A program made the position numbers and the translations under genes. DNA of 64,000 nucleotides from assembly GCA_963710275.1 (NCBI GenBank), contig CAVPZS010000008.1, positions 186,001-250,000 on the forward strand, read 5' to 3'. The notes under the pieces were generated by a model, which searched no databases, was not told the DNA's origin, and saw only the letters and a list, made by a program, of their open reading frames with translations. This document shows positions 1 to 8,809 of this stretch, piece after piece. How positions within the stretch are numbered: the first letter of the stretch is position 1; each line of letters opens with the position of its first letter. The DNA comes from Rhodoblastus sp963710275. Its GTDB lineage: Bacteria; Pseudomonadota; Alphaproteobacteria; Rhizobiales; Beijerinckiaceae.

Positions 1-513
1 TCGAATTGCTCACAATCTTCGACATGATCAAAATCCAGCCAATGCAAATTTGGGGGCTTAACGCAGTCTTAAAATCGCCCGGTTTGGCGCACAAGCCCGC
101 CAAAGCCCAGAGAACTCTGGCGTTTCCGGCGAATTTCAATTTTTAATAAACTGTTTCAGTTAGTTAGAATTATTATTGCGGCCTCGGCGTTTTTTACTGG
201 GACACAGAATTTCCACATATGTGGTAAATTCGGCACAGGCTCGCAGAAGCCAGGTTTTGCAGGTGTCTCATCGCAAAGACCTTTATTATCAACGTTTTGT
301 GATCGAAATGCCTCTCTTTGCGTCAGATATTCCGCCCAAGCCTCGCTTGTGGTTGATTTGCTTGATATTACGCGCGTCAGGCGGTCAAACGCCGCGTCGG
401 CCGTCAAATCTGAAGCTGGACAGGTAAAATTGTCGAGGCTAGGCTGTCGTCCAAGGCGGCGCCAGGGGTATGACTACCCCGGATCGCCGTTCGAACGTGG
501 GAAGGTGCTGGAC
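1..513. other. Non-coding stretch left of the PAAR gene
   Basis: No convincing gene is visible here. The stretch has AT-rich patches, especially around 130-190, and only short open frames on both strands that lack a good ribosome binding site and resemble no family I know. It probably carries the promoter of the PAAR gene that starts at 514, but I cannot point to a defined -35/-10 pair. Confidence 0.5.
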
Positions 514-807
514 ATGGGCCAACCGGCGGCGCGCATCACCGACATGCATGTCTGTCCCGCCTTCGACGGTCCCGTGCCCCATGTCGGCGGTCCGATCGAC
601 GCGCCTTGCGAACCCACGGTTCTGATCGGCGGTTTGCCGGCGGCGCGGGTCAGGGACATGCTGGTGTGCGTCGGGCCGCCAGACGTGATCGTGAAGGGCT
701 CGGCCACCGTGTTGATTGGAGGCCTGCCAGCCGCCGCGCTGGGAGACCAGACCGCCCACGGCGGCGTTATCGTCCTCGGCTGCTTTACGGTGCTGATCGG
801 CGGCTAG
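514..807 (+). CDS. PAAR domain protein (T6SS spike tip)
   Basis: A 97-residue protein made almost wholly of a PAAR domain. It begins MGQPAARITDMHVCPAFDG and carries glycine-rich repeats of the type TVLIGGLPAAR/ALGD that are typical of the family. PAAR proteins sit as a sharpened cone on the VgrG trimer and link it to effectors. The open frame runs back to 349, but the ATG at 514 is preferred because GGGAAGG lies about 10 bases upstream and the protein then matches the usual 90-100 residue length. No toxin domain is fused to it. It stands alone at the island edge, away from vgrG (19365). Confidence 0.9.
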   Translation: MGQPAARITDMHVCPAFDGPVPHVGGPIDAPCEPTVLIGGLPAARVRDMLVCVGPPDVIVKGSATVLIGGLPAAALGDQTAHGGVIVLGCFTVLIGG

Positions 808-810
808 CAA

Positions 811-875
811 CGTTCGAGCATCGGGGCAGGGCGCTCATAATGAGACTCTCGCTTTGCCCGCTCCCATGCTTGAGA
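811..875 (+). terminator. Imperfect inverted repeat after the PAAR gene
   Basis: Just after the PAAR stop codon, AGCATCGGGGCAGGGCG (817-833) faces CGCTTTGCCCGCTCCCATGCT (850-870 and flank), which could fold into an imperfect GC-rich stem around a 16-base loop. There is no clear T-run, so it is only a weak candidate for transcript end or mRNA 3' protection. Confidence 0.25.
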
Positions 876-1013
876 ACGCAAATACTTTACGCCCTGCAGT
901 GGCTATCTGCCATGCTCAAGGTCTAGCCACGCATGCGGCGCCGATCGGACAAAAAAGCGCCTTAATCAAAAAATAACCCTGTAACATAAGCTTTGGTTTA
1001 TCCTAACGCAGAC

Positions 1014-1118
1014 CTTAAGCTGTGCTTAAGATTATCCGCCGGATACGTTGTGTTTACTGCGTGTTTGAAGAGTGTTGCTCGCAGTGATTGCCAAAGCAAC
1101 AAAGCGGGCGGATAATCT
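1014..1118. repeat. Paired CTTAAG motifs and a 12-bp perfect inverted repeat
   Basis: CTTAAG occurs twice in 17 bases (1014-1019 and 1025-1030) separated by CTGTG. Directly after, AGATTATCCGCC (1029-1040) is matched by its exact reverse complement GGCGGATAATCT (1107-1118), with 66 bases between the arms. The block lies just upstream of the small exported-protein gene at 1150 and could be a leader-RNA hairpin or a pair of protein sites. No recombination gene is adjacent, so a mobile-element origin is not supported. Confidence 0.5.
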
Positions 1119-1149
1119 GGCTTGTGTTTAAGAAAGAAGAGGTCGCGTC

Positions 1150-1495
1150 ATGCGTTCGTCCATTTGCGCCGTGGGGAATGGGATGGCTGGTCTTGGGAGG
1201 CTCCTTCGGGATCGCCCAGGTGGAGACGAACCCGATTCCCAGTCCTGCATCCAGCCCGTCGTTCATCTCAATCCGGTCCATAGGCCGATCCATCGCCACG
1301 CTGGAAAGGTCGCGCCGCATCATCGTGCATTTGCCGCGATTTCGGTCCCCCCGTCGGCCCGCGCCGGGCGCTACCGCGTCGTCCAGCATTAATCCTGCGC
1401 CCGTGCCTGTGCCCGTCCCGGTCCCCGCGCCCGGCGTCGCCGCCGGCGTCGACGCGATGTGCGGCAACCACGTGTTCATCGGCCTGGCGAACTGA
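1150..1495 (+). pseudogene. Small proline-rich exported protein, frame broken
   Basis: I do not recognise a family. An ATG at 1150 preceded by AGAAGAGG opens a frame starting MRSSICAVG. If the frame shifts by one around 1180, it continues as MGWLVLGGSFGIAQVE, which completes a signal-peptide-like segment. The downstream frame then runs to the stop at 1495 and contains a Pro-Val repeat (PVPVPVPVPAPG) followed by a short end with one Cys. Without the shift neither frame makes sense as a protein. The antisense frame 1054-1479 is rejected as a shadow of the same repeat. Confidence is low because no homology is recognised. Confidence 0.35.
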
Positions 1496-1627
1496 TTGCC
1501 AGTCGCCTTGCCGGAGCGGCGCAGGGGGCGTCGCCCCGGTTGTCCTATAAATCTGCAGGGTAGAGACGCCGCCTTGCCGTGACGAATGAGCTGACCGTCG
1601 TGGCGAATCAGCAGGCGTCGCGAGCAG

Positions 1628-2691
1628 TCACCACTTCTTGCCGATCAACAGGATGGCGATATCCTGCGCGGGCGTGAAATCGGTCGCTTCGGCTTCGAAG
1701 CGAGTTGGGCGAGACCTTTTTAACGTTCGGAAAACAAAAGCTCACCAGGCGGTCGGGAACGCCCTTGTCGATGACCAGCTTGAAGGATTTGATCGGGCCG
1801 CTCCAGTTGGGCGCCGGTCTTCAGGATGTAGCGGATGCGCCTTTCCTGCAGACGCGTCTTGTTCTGGACGTCGTCGGCCAATTGCTTGTCGATTTCGAGC
1901 AGGAAAACATCGTCGACGTTAGAATCCTCCCGGTAGCGCGCGACATCCGACGCATATTCGGCCTCGGTGCGTAGCGGCTTGCGCAGCATCTGGTCGACGC
2001 TGCCGCCGAGGGTGGTCTTGTAGCTATGCTCGACCTGCACCGCGACGCCCGGCGCGAAGGTCTGCTTGCGCAGGAAAACCGTCGAAACCGACCAGGAGGG
2101 GCCGTAGAGAGGCTTTCCGATTCAATCCTGGCCCTCGCCGAATCACCAATCCCGCGTCGACCAACTTGGCTTTCGCCGCATCGGGCAGCTTGTCGATCTG
2201 AGCCTGCGGATTGCCGATCAGCATGATCGGCAATCCCGCGGCCCTGACGGCGCCGGAGACGTCCTTGCCGTTCAGCACGGCCTTTTGCAGCACGTCGAAT
2301 TTGATCGGCGCGCCGTCGACCTTGGTGGCGATCTGATGAAATTCAGCGGGTCGGACGAGGGAATGGCGAGATTGAGGTCGGGGTCCGACAGATCCAGATC
2401 GGGCAGGGGAAAGGCGATCTGCGCGGTCACCGGCTGGCTTGTGAGATTACGAAACTGGTAGGTGACGACGATATTTTGCGGCGAGATCGAGAGGACTTCG
2501 CTTTCCATCGCGACGTCGGCGCTGCGCACGAAATTCAGGCCGCCGACCGAGAGTTCGGCCATGCTGTCATTGGCTCTGGCCCCCGACGGCGAGACGAGGG
2601 CGGCCCCCGTCAGGGAAAACAGAGCTATCGCAGCCGGAAAAAGGCGTTTGCGTCCGCGAAGGGCATAGCCGCGGTTCCGCGTGAGCGCCAT
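1628..2691 (-). pseudogene. DUF4424 family exported protein, several frameshifts
   Basis: From the ATG at 2691 (AAGGAT 8 bases upstream) the protein starts with a signal peptide ending near GARAND. It then has the family-typical section with ELSVGGLNFVRSADVAMESE and VTYQFRNLTSQPVTAQIAFP. The reading continues in other frames at 2024-2293, at 1720-2040 (including VEHSYKTTLGGS), and finally to the stop at 1628 with DFTPAQDIAILLIGKKW. At least three single-base shifts are needed, at roughly 2290-2340, 2040-2100 and 1720-1760. DUF4424 proteins are exported proteins of unknown role in Hyphomicrobiales. A tie to T6SS is not established; this gene simply follows the caspase gene on the same strand. 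Confidence 0.75.
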
Positions 2692-4914
2692 GGCGTCGAT
2701 CCTTGCCGTGCTGGAGGGGCGCGCGAAAAACGGGAAAACCCGTTTTCGCGAGAAGCGCCGCATTTTGAACTACGCCGGAGCCGCCCGCAATAAGCGGAAG
2801 CTCAGTTCGGCACGAAAATATGGACCGGGCGACGGCCGTGTTGTGCGCGACGGGCTCCGGCGCAGGGGCCGGCCTCGGCGCGGCCTCGCGCCGCGGCGCT
2901 GGCGCCGCCGCCGCGTGCCGCGGCGCGGGCGCAGGACGCTCGGCGCGATGATGCGCGGGTTCCTCACGCTCTTCCCGCGCAGGCGGCCGCTCGACGATCC
3001 GTGGCGGGATGCGGACGCATTTGTCGCCCTGAATTTTCTCGCCGTCGTCGCAGGTCAGCGGGCAGAGCCGCGCGGGCTGGGCCTTCAGCTCTTCGATGAA
3101 GCGCGCGTTGACGTCGCCGCTGCCAGGATGGCCGTCCTTGCGGGTGCGATATTGCTCGATGGCGTTCAGCGTGGCGGCCGTATAGTTGCCGCTGATCGAC
3201 GACGAGAAGCAGCCGATGCGCTTGAGTTCGAGCTGCGCCGCCTTGACCAGCGCCGGGGTGTTGACTTCGCCGCCCGGCTCCGACCCCGACGACGCGGGTA
3301 TCGCCAGTTTCTGTTCCGCCAGACGCCGCTCGGCTTCGGCCTTCTCGCGCTTCAGCTGCTCGATCTGGGCCAGCGCGTCGCGCTGCGCCTTGTCCTCGGC
3401 GTCCCGGCGCGCCTGCTCCTTGGCCGCCGCATCCTTGAGCGCTTCGGCCTCCTTGGCCTTGAGCTCGTTCAGCGACGCTTCCTTGGCCGCGAGTTCTCGG
3501 GCGAATTTTTCCCGTTCGGCGGCGGCGTTCTGATCGGGGCGCGCGTCCTGCTTCTTGGGAGCGCGCAACTCGGCGAGTTCCTGTTCGAGCTTGGCGACGC
3601 GCTCGGCTTCGCTCTTGCGCGCGTTCTCCTCGGCCTTCGCCGTTTCGTCAGCCGACTTGCTGGTTTCCGCGGCCTTGGCCGCAAGTTTCGCCTGCAGGTC
3701 GGCTTCGCGCTGGGCGAATTCCTTCGCGAGCCGTTCGCTTTCCTCATGGGCCTTGGCTAAGGCCTCCTGCTGCGCCTTCGCGCGCTCGGCTTCCAGAAGT
3801 TTGGCCTGCGCCGCCTGTTCGGCCGCCATCGCGGCGGTCTTGGCTTCGTAATCCTTGGTGAGGCGCGCGCGATCTTCCTCGGCCTTGGCCAGCGCCGCCT
3901 GCTGCGCCTTCACGCGCTCTTCCTCCGCCTTGCGGGCGCGTTCGTCCTCGGCCTGAGCGGCAACCGCCCTTTCGAGCACGTCGAGGCGGAACTTGGCGTC
4001 GGGCAGATGCGAGGAGCGCGGATATTTGGCGATGAAATCGCGGATCGCCTGCATGTCGTCAAATTCGCGGACGCGCTCCCAAGCCATCGTGTCCGTCTCG
4101 GACGTGTTCAGGAAGAATTCGGTGGCCAAGGATATGTTGAGTTCCGGCCTCTGCTTGCCGCCCGTCTTGGCGAGCACGTCACCCTGGACGCGGCGGAACA
4201 GCGTGCCGATTTCCAGCCCGGGCTCGTCCATCCGCGCCAGAAGGGCGGCAGTGAAGGGGCTGTTGCGGCTCGATTTTCCGTCCTCCGCGACCTGATCGGG
4301 CAAGGTGGCGTAGGCGACGATCATGCCTTCCGACTTGTCGATGCGCGCCAGTCCGCGCGTCTCGCGCCCAGCGCACGGCTCGGGCCGTTGATCGAGCGCT
4401 CGAAATCGCCCGCCAGCGGGTTGTTGCGGCAGGCGTCGAGGATCATCACCTTCACGCCGATATGGTCGCGCTCGAAGGCGTTCTTGACTTCGTCGACCGA
4501 GATCATGTCGTAGCGCAGGCTGGTTTCGTCCTTGAGCTCGGCGTCGACCGGCATCAGGTAGTTATGTCCCTGATGCTGCATGCCATGGCCGGCGAAGAAG
4601 AAGATCGCAGCGTCGGCGTTCTGGGCCTTGCGCTCGAATTCCTGCATGGCGCTGCGCCAGCCGCGCTGATCGACATTGATGCGGGAGATGACGTCGAAGC
4701 CCAGCTTGGTCAGCTTGTCGGCGAAATCCTGCGCGTCATTCGAAGGGTTCGGCAGGGCCGGCACATTGGCGTAGGCCGAGTTGCCGATGATCAGGGCGAC
4801 GCGGCGATCGGCCCAAGCCGCGCTGGCGGTGAGCGCCGCTAACGCCAGACCGGACAGCAGAATGCGGGCGAAACGCCCCTTCGGGAACTTCTGAGAAGAA
4901 ATGCGCGGAGCCAT
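2567..4914 (-). pseudogene. Caspase family protein (C14) with coiled coil and PG-binding-like domain, frameshifted
   Basis: The ATG at 4914 gives a signal peptide (to about residue 35, ending AAWA) and then a caspase p20-like domain starting RRVALIIGNSAY. The catalytic pair is present: His110 in FFFAGHGMQ and Cys162 in MILDACRNNP. A frameshift near 4360 interrupts it; the next frame picks up at GMIVAYATLPDQVAEDG. There follows a long Ala/Glu/Lys coiled coil (about 3400-4000), a peptidoglycan-binding-like helical repeat (LVKAAQLELKRIGCF, about 3240), a Cys pair (CPLTCDDGEKIQGDKC) and a Pro/Ala/Arg tail. The open frame ends at 2567, 125 bases inside the DUF4424 gene. A shift near 2850 would instead end it at 2770, which is more natural. 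Such proteins are common in Bradyrhizobium relatives; targets are unknown. Confidence 0.8.
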
Positions 4915-4999
4915 CTTGCACCCCCCGTGCCGTGGCAAATCAAATATTAAAATACTATTACACCAAATGGCCAAGCTTTTCAATGCAAATCGCTGCGCT

Positions 5000-6865
5000 T
5001 CACCCTGCCGTCTCAACGCGGTATGACCACATTCTTACGCAAAGAAAACACGCGAATACAATAGATTGGAATTTTTCGATCCGGTTCCGGGACGCCGCGA
5101 GGTCAGCGGTGGGCCTTGTGGATCTTCGGCGCCTCGTGTTCCCGCCTTCCCGACTTGCCCAGCGGCGTTTCGACTTGCGCGACCGGCGCCGTTGCGTCAT
5201 TGGCCAGCGCTCGGAACCGCCGCGGCACATAGCCGCGCGCCAGAGTGAGGCCAGGGGATAGATGTTGCGGCAGACGCGACCGTTGCAGGCTCCGGGCGAG
5301 GCTTCCATCACCTGCACCTTGCGGCCGGCGGTAAAGCCCAGAAACAGCATGACGTGCGAGCCCGCCTTGTTGAAGGCGTCACCGGGCCGAAGCTCTCCGG
5401 GACCGACCTGCGTCGCGATCGACGGGATGGCGAGGGTGGTGAAATGGGTCGAGAGGCCCCAGGCGGCGCTGACGAAGGACGAACAGTCTACGCCGACGAC
5501 GTCGGGCCGGGGATCGTTGCGGGTGCAGACGTTGCCGGCGAGGGCGCCATGCTCCACGCGATTGGCGAATTGCGCCAGCGAGCCGTGGCAGCCCCAGCAA
5601 TAGGGCACCCCGCGCACTTCCTGGTTGATCTTGCCGATCATGTAGCCGGGACGGCGGATGCGGTTGAAGCCGGAACAGGAGCGGTCGGGGTCCGGGCCGT
5701 AGGAGGCCGGCGTCAGGCGCCAGCGGATGCCCTCGAAACCGAAGGCGGTTTCGATCACCCGCTGCCGCGAGAGCGGCTGGATCGCGGCGATGGCCTTCTT
5801 GCTGCCCAACTGGGCGAGATTTTTTGCCAGCAGCGGCGTGTCGGCCGGTTTGACCGCCAGTTCGACCGGCTGGTTTTTCTTCATCGGCCGGAAGCCGACG
5901 CCCAGCACGTCGACGACGCCTTTCCGGGTGCGCAGGAAATAGACGTCGCCGTCGGGCGAGACGGTGACAAAACGTCGCGCCAGCGCGACGTCGGGGGCCA
6001 GGGGCAATTCGTAAATGCCCTCGAACTGCGAATTTTGCGCGAAGCGGGCCAGGAAGGTCGCCGCGCCTTCGCCGCCGCCGGGCGGGATGACTTCGGCGAG
6101 CACGAACATGCGGCCAAGCGTGTCGATTTCGAGGAATTCGACTGTGCCAAGCGGCTCGCTCGCCCTGAGCTTCAGCCGGCCGAGTTCGACCTGCGACGTT
6201 CGCGAGGCGACCACGAGGTCGACGGCGTGGCGGGAGGAGTCGGGAGTGATGACGACGGAGACCGGGCCGGCGCCCCGCGTGGCGACAAGTTTCCTGATCG
6301 GCCCGACGGGCTCGTTCTCTGCGCCCTTGATGGCGCGGGTCGCGCCCTTTTGCGCGTCGGCGGCGGAGCCGGGGTCCTGCGAGCCCATCTCGCTGAACAT
6401 GGAAAGGGTTGTGTCGTCGCCGGAGCCGGAGGCGTCGCGGGTGACGGTCAGCGAGCGGGTGAGGCCTTCGCCCTTGGCTTCGAGCGAGATGGGCTTGCCG
6501 TCCCAGACGACGAGGCCGCTGTCGGTGGCGATCATGTCAGTGGGTTCGAGGCCATCGGGCAAGGTCAGCGAGCGCGTCGGCCCGGTCGAATCCTTGCCGT
6601 CGAAGCTGACGACGCGGCCGTTGGCCTGGTCGAGCAGGTAGATTTCGCCCGATTTGCCGGCGTAAATCGCCTGCGGCCCGTCCATTTCCGTGTCTTCGCC
6701 GGCCTCGGGACGGCCGACGGAGTTAGGACCTGCGCCGACGCTGAACTGCCGGGCGACCTTGTCGTCGTCGGCATGGGCGGGGAGGGAGAGCGTCACGGCG
6801 AGAGGCAGCAGCAGGGCGCCGAGTGTCGCGAACTGCCGCAGAGGAAAAAGAAGATGTTTTTTCAC
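5000..6865 (-). CDS. Exported beta-propeller-like protein with C-terminal NlpC/P60-type peptidase fold
   Basis: The GTG at 6865 is preferred because GAGGCGG lies just upstream and it yields a clean signal peptide (KKHLLFPLRQ... ending AHADDD). An upstream TTG at 6892 is in frame. The middle has repeated sheet-rich motifs such as AIYAGKSGEIYLLDQANG and TVSPDGDVYFLRT, suggesting a propeller. The C-terminal third resembles NlpC/P60 or CHAP amidases: Cys461 in VGVDCSSFVSAAW, ELRPGDAF, and His504 in GSHVMLFLGF. These enzymes cut peptidoglycan peptides. After about 5240 the residues become Arg-rich nonsense, while another frame gives ARGYVPRRFRALAND and a stop at 5103, so a 3' frameshift is likely. 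A T6SS link is inferred only from position. Confidence 0.75.
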   Translation of the reverse strand: MKKHLLFPLRQFATLGALLLPLAVTLSLPAHADDDKVARQFSVGAGPNSVGRPEAGEDTEMDGPQAIYAGKSGEIYLLDQANGRVVSFDGKDSTGPTRSLTLPDGLEPTDMIATDSGLVVWDGKPISLEAKGEGLTRSLTVTRDASGSGDDTTLSMFSEMGSQDPGSAADAQKGATRAIKGAENEPVGPIRKLVATRGAGPVSVVITPDSSRHAVDLVVASRTSQVELGRLKLRASEPLGTVEFLEIDTLGRMFVLAEVIPPGGGEGAATFLARFAQNSQFEGIYELPLAPDVALARRFVTVSPDGDVYFLRTRKGVVDVLGVGFRPMKKNQPVELAVKPADTPLLAKNLAQLGSKKAIAAIQPLSRQRVIETAFGFEGIRWRLTPASYGPDPDRSCSGFNRIRRPGYMIGKINQEVRGVPYCWGCHGSLAQFANRVEHGALAGNVCTRNDPRPDVVGVDCSSFVSAAWGLSTHFTTLAIPSIATQVGPGELRPGDAFNKAGSHVMLFLGFTAGRKVQVMEASPGACNGRVCRNIYPLASLWRAAMCRGGSERWPMTQRRRSRKSKRRWASREGGNTRRRRSTRPTADLAASRNRIEKFQSIVFACFLCVRMWSYRVETAG

Positions 6866-6999
6866 GGCCCGCCTCGAGATGCGGAAGCTCAATAAACTGG
6901 CTCCAAAAGCAGCGCGCGCATTGTGGCATAGCTTGGCCGTGTTATAAAGGGGCTGTTAAGGCTAGCCTTGCGATCGAGGGGTTCCTGCCGCCTCGGGCC

Positions 7000-8077
7000 A
7001 TGAGGGACAAAATCGGATGCACAGGTCTCATTCGGGCTCAGTCCTGGTCAAGAGGGGAGACTCTGTCGCGCCTTGCGCTTGCGCAATATGGCGACAGCAG
7101 CGCATGGAAGCTGATCGCGCGAGCCAACGGGATGCGGCCGCCCTACATGATCGTCGTCGGGCAAAGGCTCCGCTTGCCCGGTCCAGATCCCAGGATGCGG
7201 GCCACGCCAACGCGGTCTATTCCGATCCAGTCCGTCTCGCCCGGGTCCGCGATGTCGCCCATGGGGCGCGCCGCTGCAATGTTTTCCCGCTCCGGCGGCG
7301 CAACATCCGATGTGCATGCCGAGCCACCCACCTGCTGCAACGGGTCTATGGCGAACAGCGCGCCAGGGAGGTCCGTTATCCCGCGCTCAAGTACTCGCTG
7401 GACGATGTTTTGAAGCCGGTCGTCTACCGTGCGCCAGGCATCGAAATATCTACCAAGCTGACTGGCGATATCACGCTGCAACAGGAGGGAACGGTCGTGG
7501 TCCTCGAATACGTGGGCGACGGCAAGACCGCGGCGACGGTCAAGGGTAAGAACGGCGAGGCAGTCTTTTCCAGCGATGGCGAAACGACGGCCAAGATCAA
7601 TCAGACCTACAAGAGCAAACTGGTCGAACTCGGGTCTGGGGTCAAAGCCAAATATAATCCCTTCAAGAAAGAGGCTTCCGTCTCCTGCAAGTTTTCGGTC
7701 GCCTCCAAAGTCAACGGCAAGGTATTCGCGACGACGGATGTTTCGTTCATTCCGCCGAACAAGCTGAAATTCAAATACTTGCCTGCGCCTGTTTCGGGAA
7801 AGGAGGGCGATTTCGTTTTCGAGGGGCAAGTCGGGTTCGAGATGGAAATCACGCCGGACAATTCGTCGAATTTTCCCGTCGTCACCTATGTTTATGTCGG
7901 TGCCGCAGCCGTCGCCGCCGCGGGCGTCATCATCATCGTGGCGGACATCGCGAAGGACTTTTTTTCCCGCCGGGCGCGGCTGAAAGCCCGCTCAGCTGGG
8001 CGGCGGCGATGGCCATGTTCGCCCGCGCAGCGGCGATGGTTGGGTCCGCAGGCAGCGCGGCGGCCTTCGCGCATTGA
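7000..8077 (+). pseudogene. LysM protein with membrane-spanning C-terminus (candidate T6SS effector), frameshifted
   Basis: The N-terminus is a clear LysM domain, SWSRGETLSRLALAQYGDSS through GQRLRLPG (about residues 10-60), which binds glycan such as peptidoglycan. The frame then breaks around 7330-7380. The next frame gives a sheet-rich section (YSLDDVLKPVVYRAPG; ASVSCKFSVASKVNGK) and a hydrophobic helix around VAAAGVIIIVADIAK. At the T7 run 7959-7965 a second shift is likely, after which the frame reads SPLSWAAAMAMFARAAAMVG and stops at 8075-8077, touching the next gene. The ATG at 7000 is the most plausible start, although its ribosome site is weak. No toxin family is recognised. The role as effector is inferred from LysM, membrane helices, T6SS location and the membrane protein that follows. 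Confidence 0.6.
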
Positions 8078-8085
8078 GGGCGGAA

Positions 8086-8475
8086 ATGTACATCAAGACC
8101 ATCTCGTGGCTTTGCGTGGTCCTGGCCGCCTTGGAGGCGGCGCATTTCGGCAGCCTCGCCTTTGCGGAATATGGCCTGTTCGCGGATGCGTCGGGCGCGA
8201 TCCCTGGTTTCGTCTGGGCCGGCGTTGCAAAGGCCTTGGCTTTGGCGCTTTATGCGGCCTACGTGCTGCGCAACAGGACGGTCCGGCGGCTGTCGGTTTC
8301 GATCGCCATCGTCATGCTTGCATTCGGCCTGTGGGAGGCGACGGCGCTGCGGTCCAACTGGTCGTTTCGCGACGCAATCGAAGGCGATTACGTCGCGCGA
8401 CTGGCGTTGAGCGGCGTCGTGTTCGTGGTGCTGGGCGCGCTCGAAATGGCGCGGACGCGGCTTACGCGCCCGTGA
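8086..8475 (+). CDS. Small four-helix membrane protein (candidate immunity protein)
   Basis: A 129-residue protein that is nearly all hydrophobic helices: around residues 5-25, 38-58, 63-83 and 105-123. The ATG at 8086 has GAGGG upstream. A TTG at 8074, overlapping the stop of the preceding gene, is also in frame. I recognise no family. It follows the LysM gene with 8 bases between them, which suggests translational coupling. Small multi-helix membrane proteins encoded right after membrane-targeting T6SS toxins often act as immunity proteins; that role here is inference. Confidence 0.7.
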   Translation: MYIKTISWLCVVLAALEAAHFGSLAFAEYGLFADASGAIPGFVWAGVAKALALALYAAYVLRNRTVRRLSVSIAIVMLAFGLWEATALRSNWSFRDAIEGDYVARLALSGVVFVVLGALEMARTRLTRP

Positions 8476-8506
8476 GGGAGCAGGCAATGCTGTCGGGGCC
8501 GATCAT

Positions 8507-8782
8507 TTACGCCTCCCGATACAGTTCGCCCCAGCTTTCGCGCCACACCCGGTCGTGGTCGATCACCACGACCGGCAGTTTCAACTCGTTGCCGAGCTAA
8601 ATCGCCGACCGGAAGGCGTCGACGATCGGCATTTCGCCGCTGTCGATGTCCTTGCGCCCCTCTTCCTCGAAGGCCGAGGACGGGATGAGCACCCGGCCGT
8701 TCTGTCCTTCGGCCGTCTGCGTCAGCACCAAATTCAGCGCATCGGCCTGCAATTCGTCGACTTGTTCGAAACGGTTCGCCAT
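8507..8782 (-). pseudogene. Small unknown protein at the end of the tss operon, in-frame amber
   Basis: The ATG at 8782 has AGGGGGCG just upstream and lies 28 bases after the tssH stop, so it belongs to the tss transcript. It codes for 61 residues (MANRFEQVDELQ ... VDAFRSAI), then meets TAG at 8597-8599. Past that codon the same frame continues with convincing protein, LGNELKLPVVVIDHDRVWRE, to a natural stop at 8507. A single CAG to TAG change would explain it. This differs from the indels seen elsewhere. I do not recognise a family; it is acidic and soluble. Confidence 0.5.
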
Positions 8783-8809
8783 GCTCGCCCCCTGAGTTGT
8801 CCGAAGAGC

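Noticed and set aside
1054..1479. Minus-strand frame with a Gly-Thr repeat
   Set aside because: The repeat is the reverse of the Pro-Val run in the plus-strand candidate, and no ribosome site is seen.
5354..6895. Long plus-strand open frame of 513 codons
   Set aside because: It is antisense to the NlpC/P60 gene, which has a signal peptide and catalytic motifs; the long frame is an effect of high GC content.
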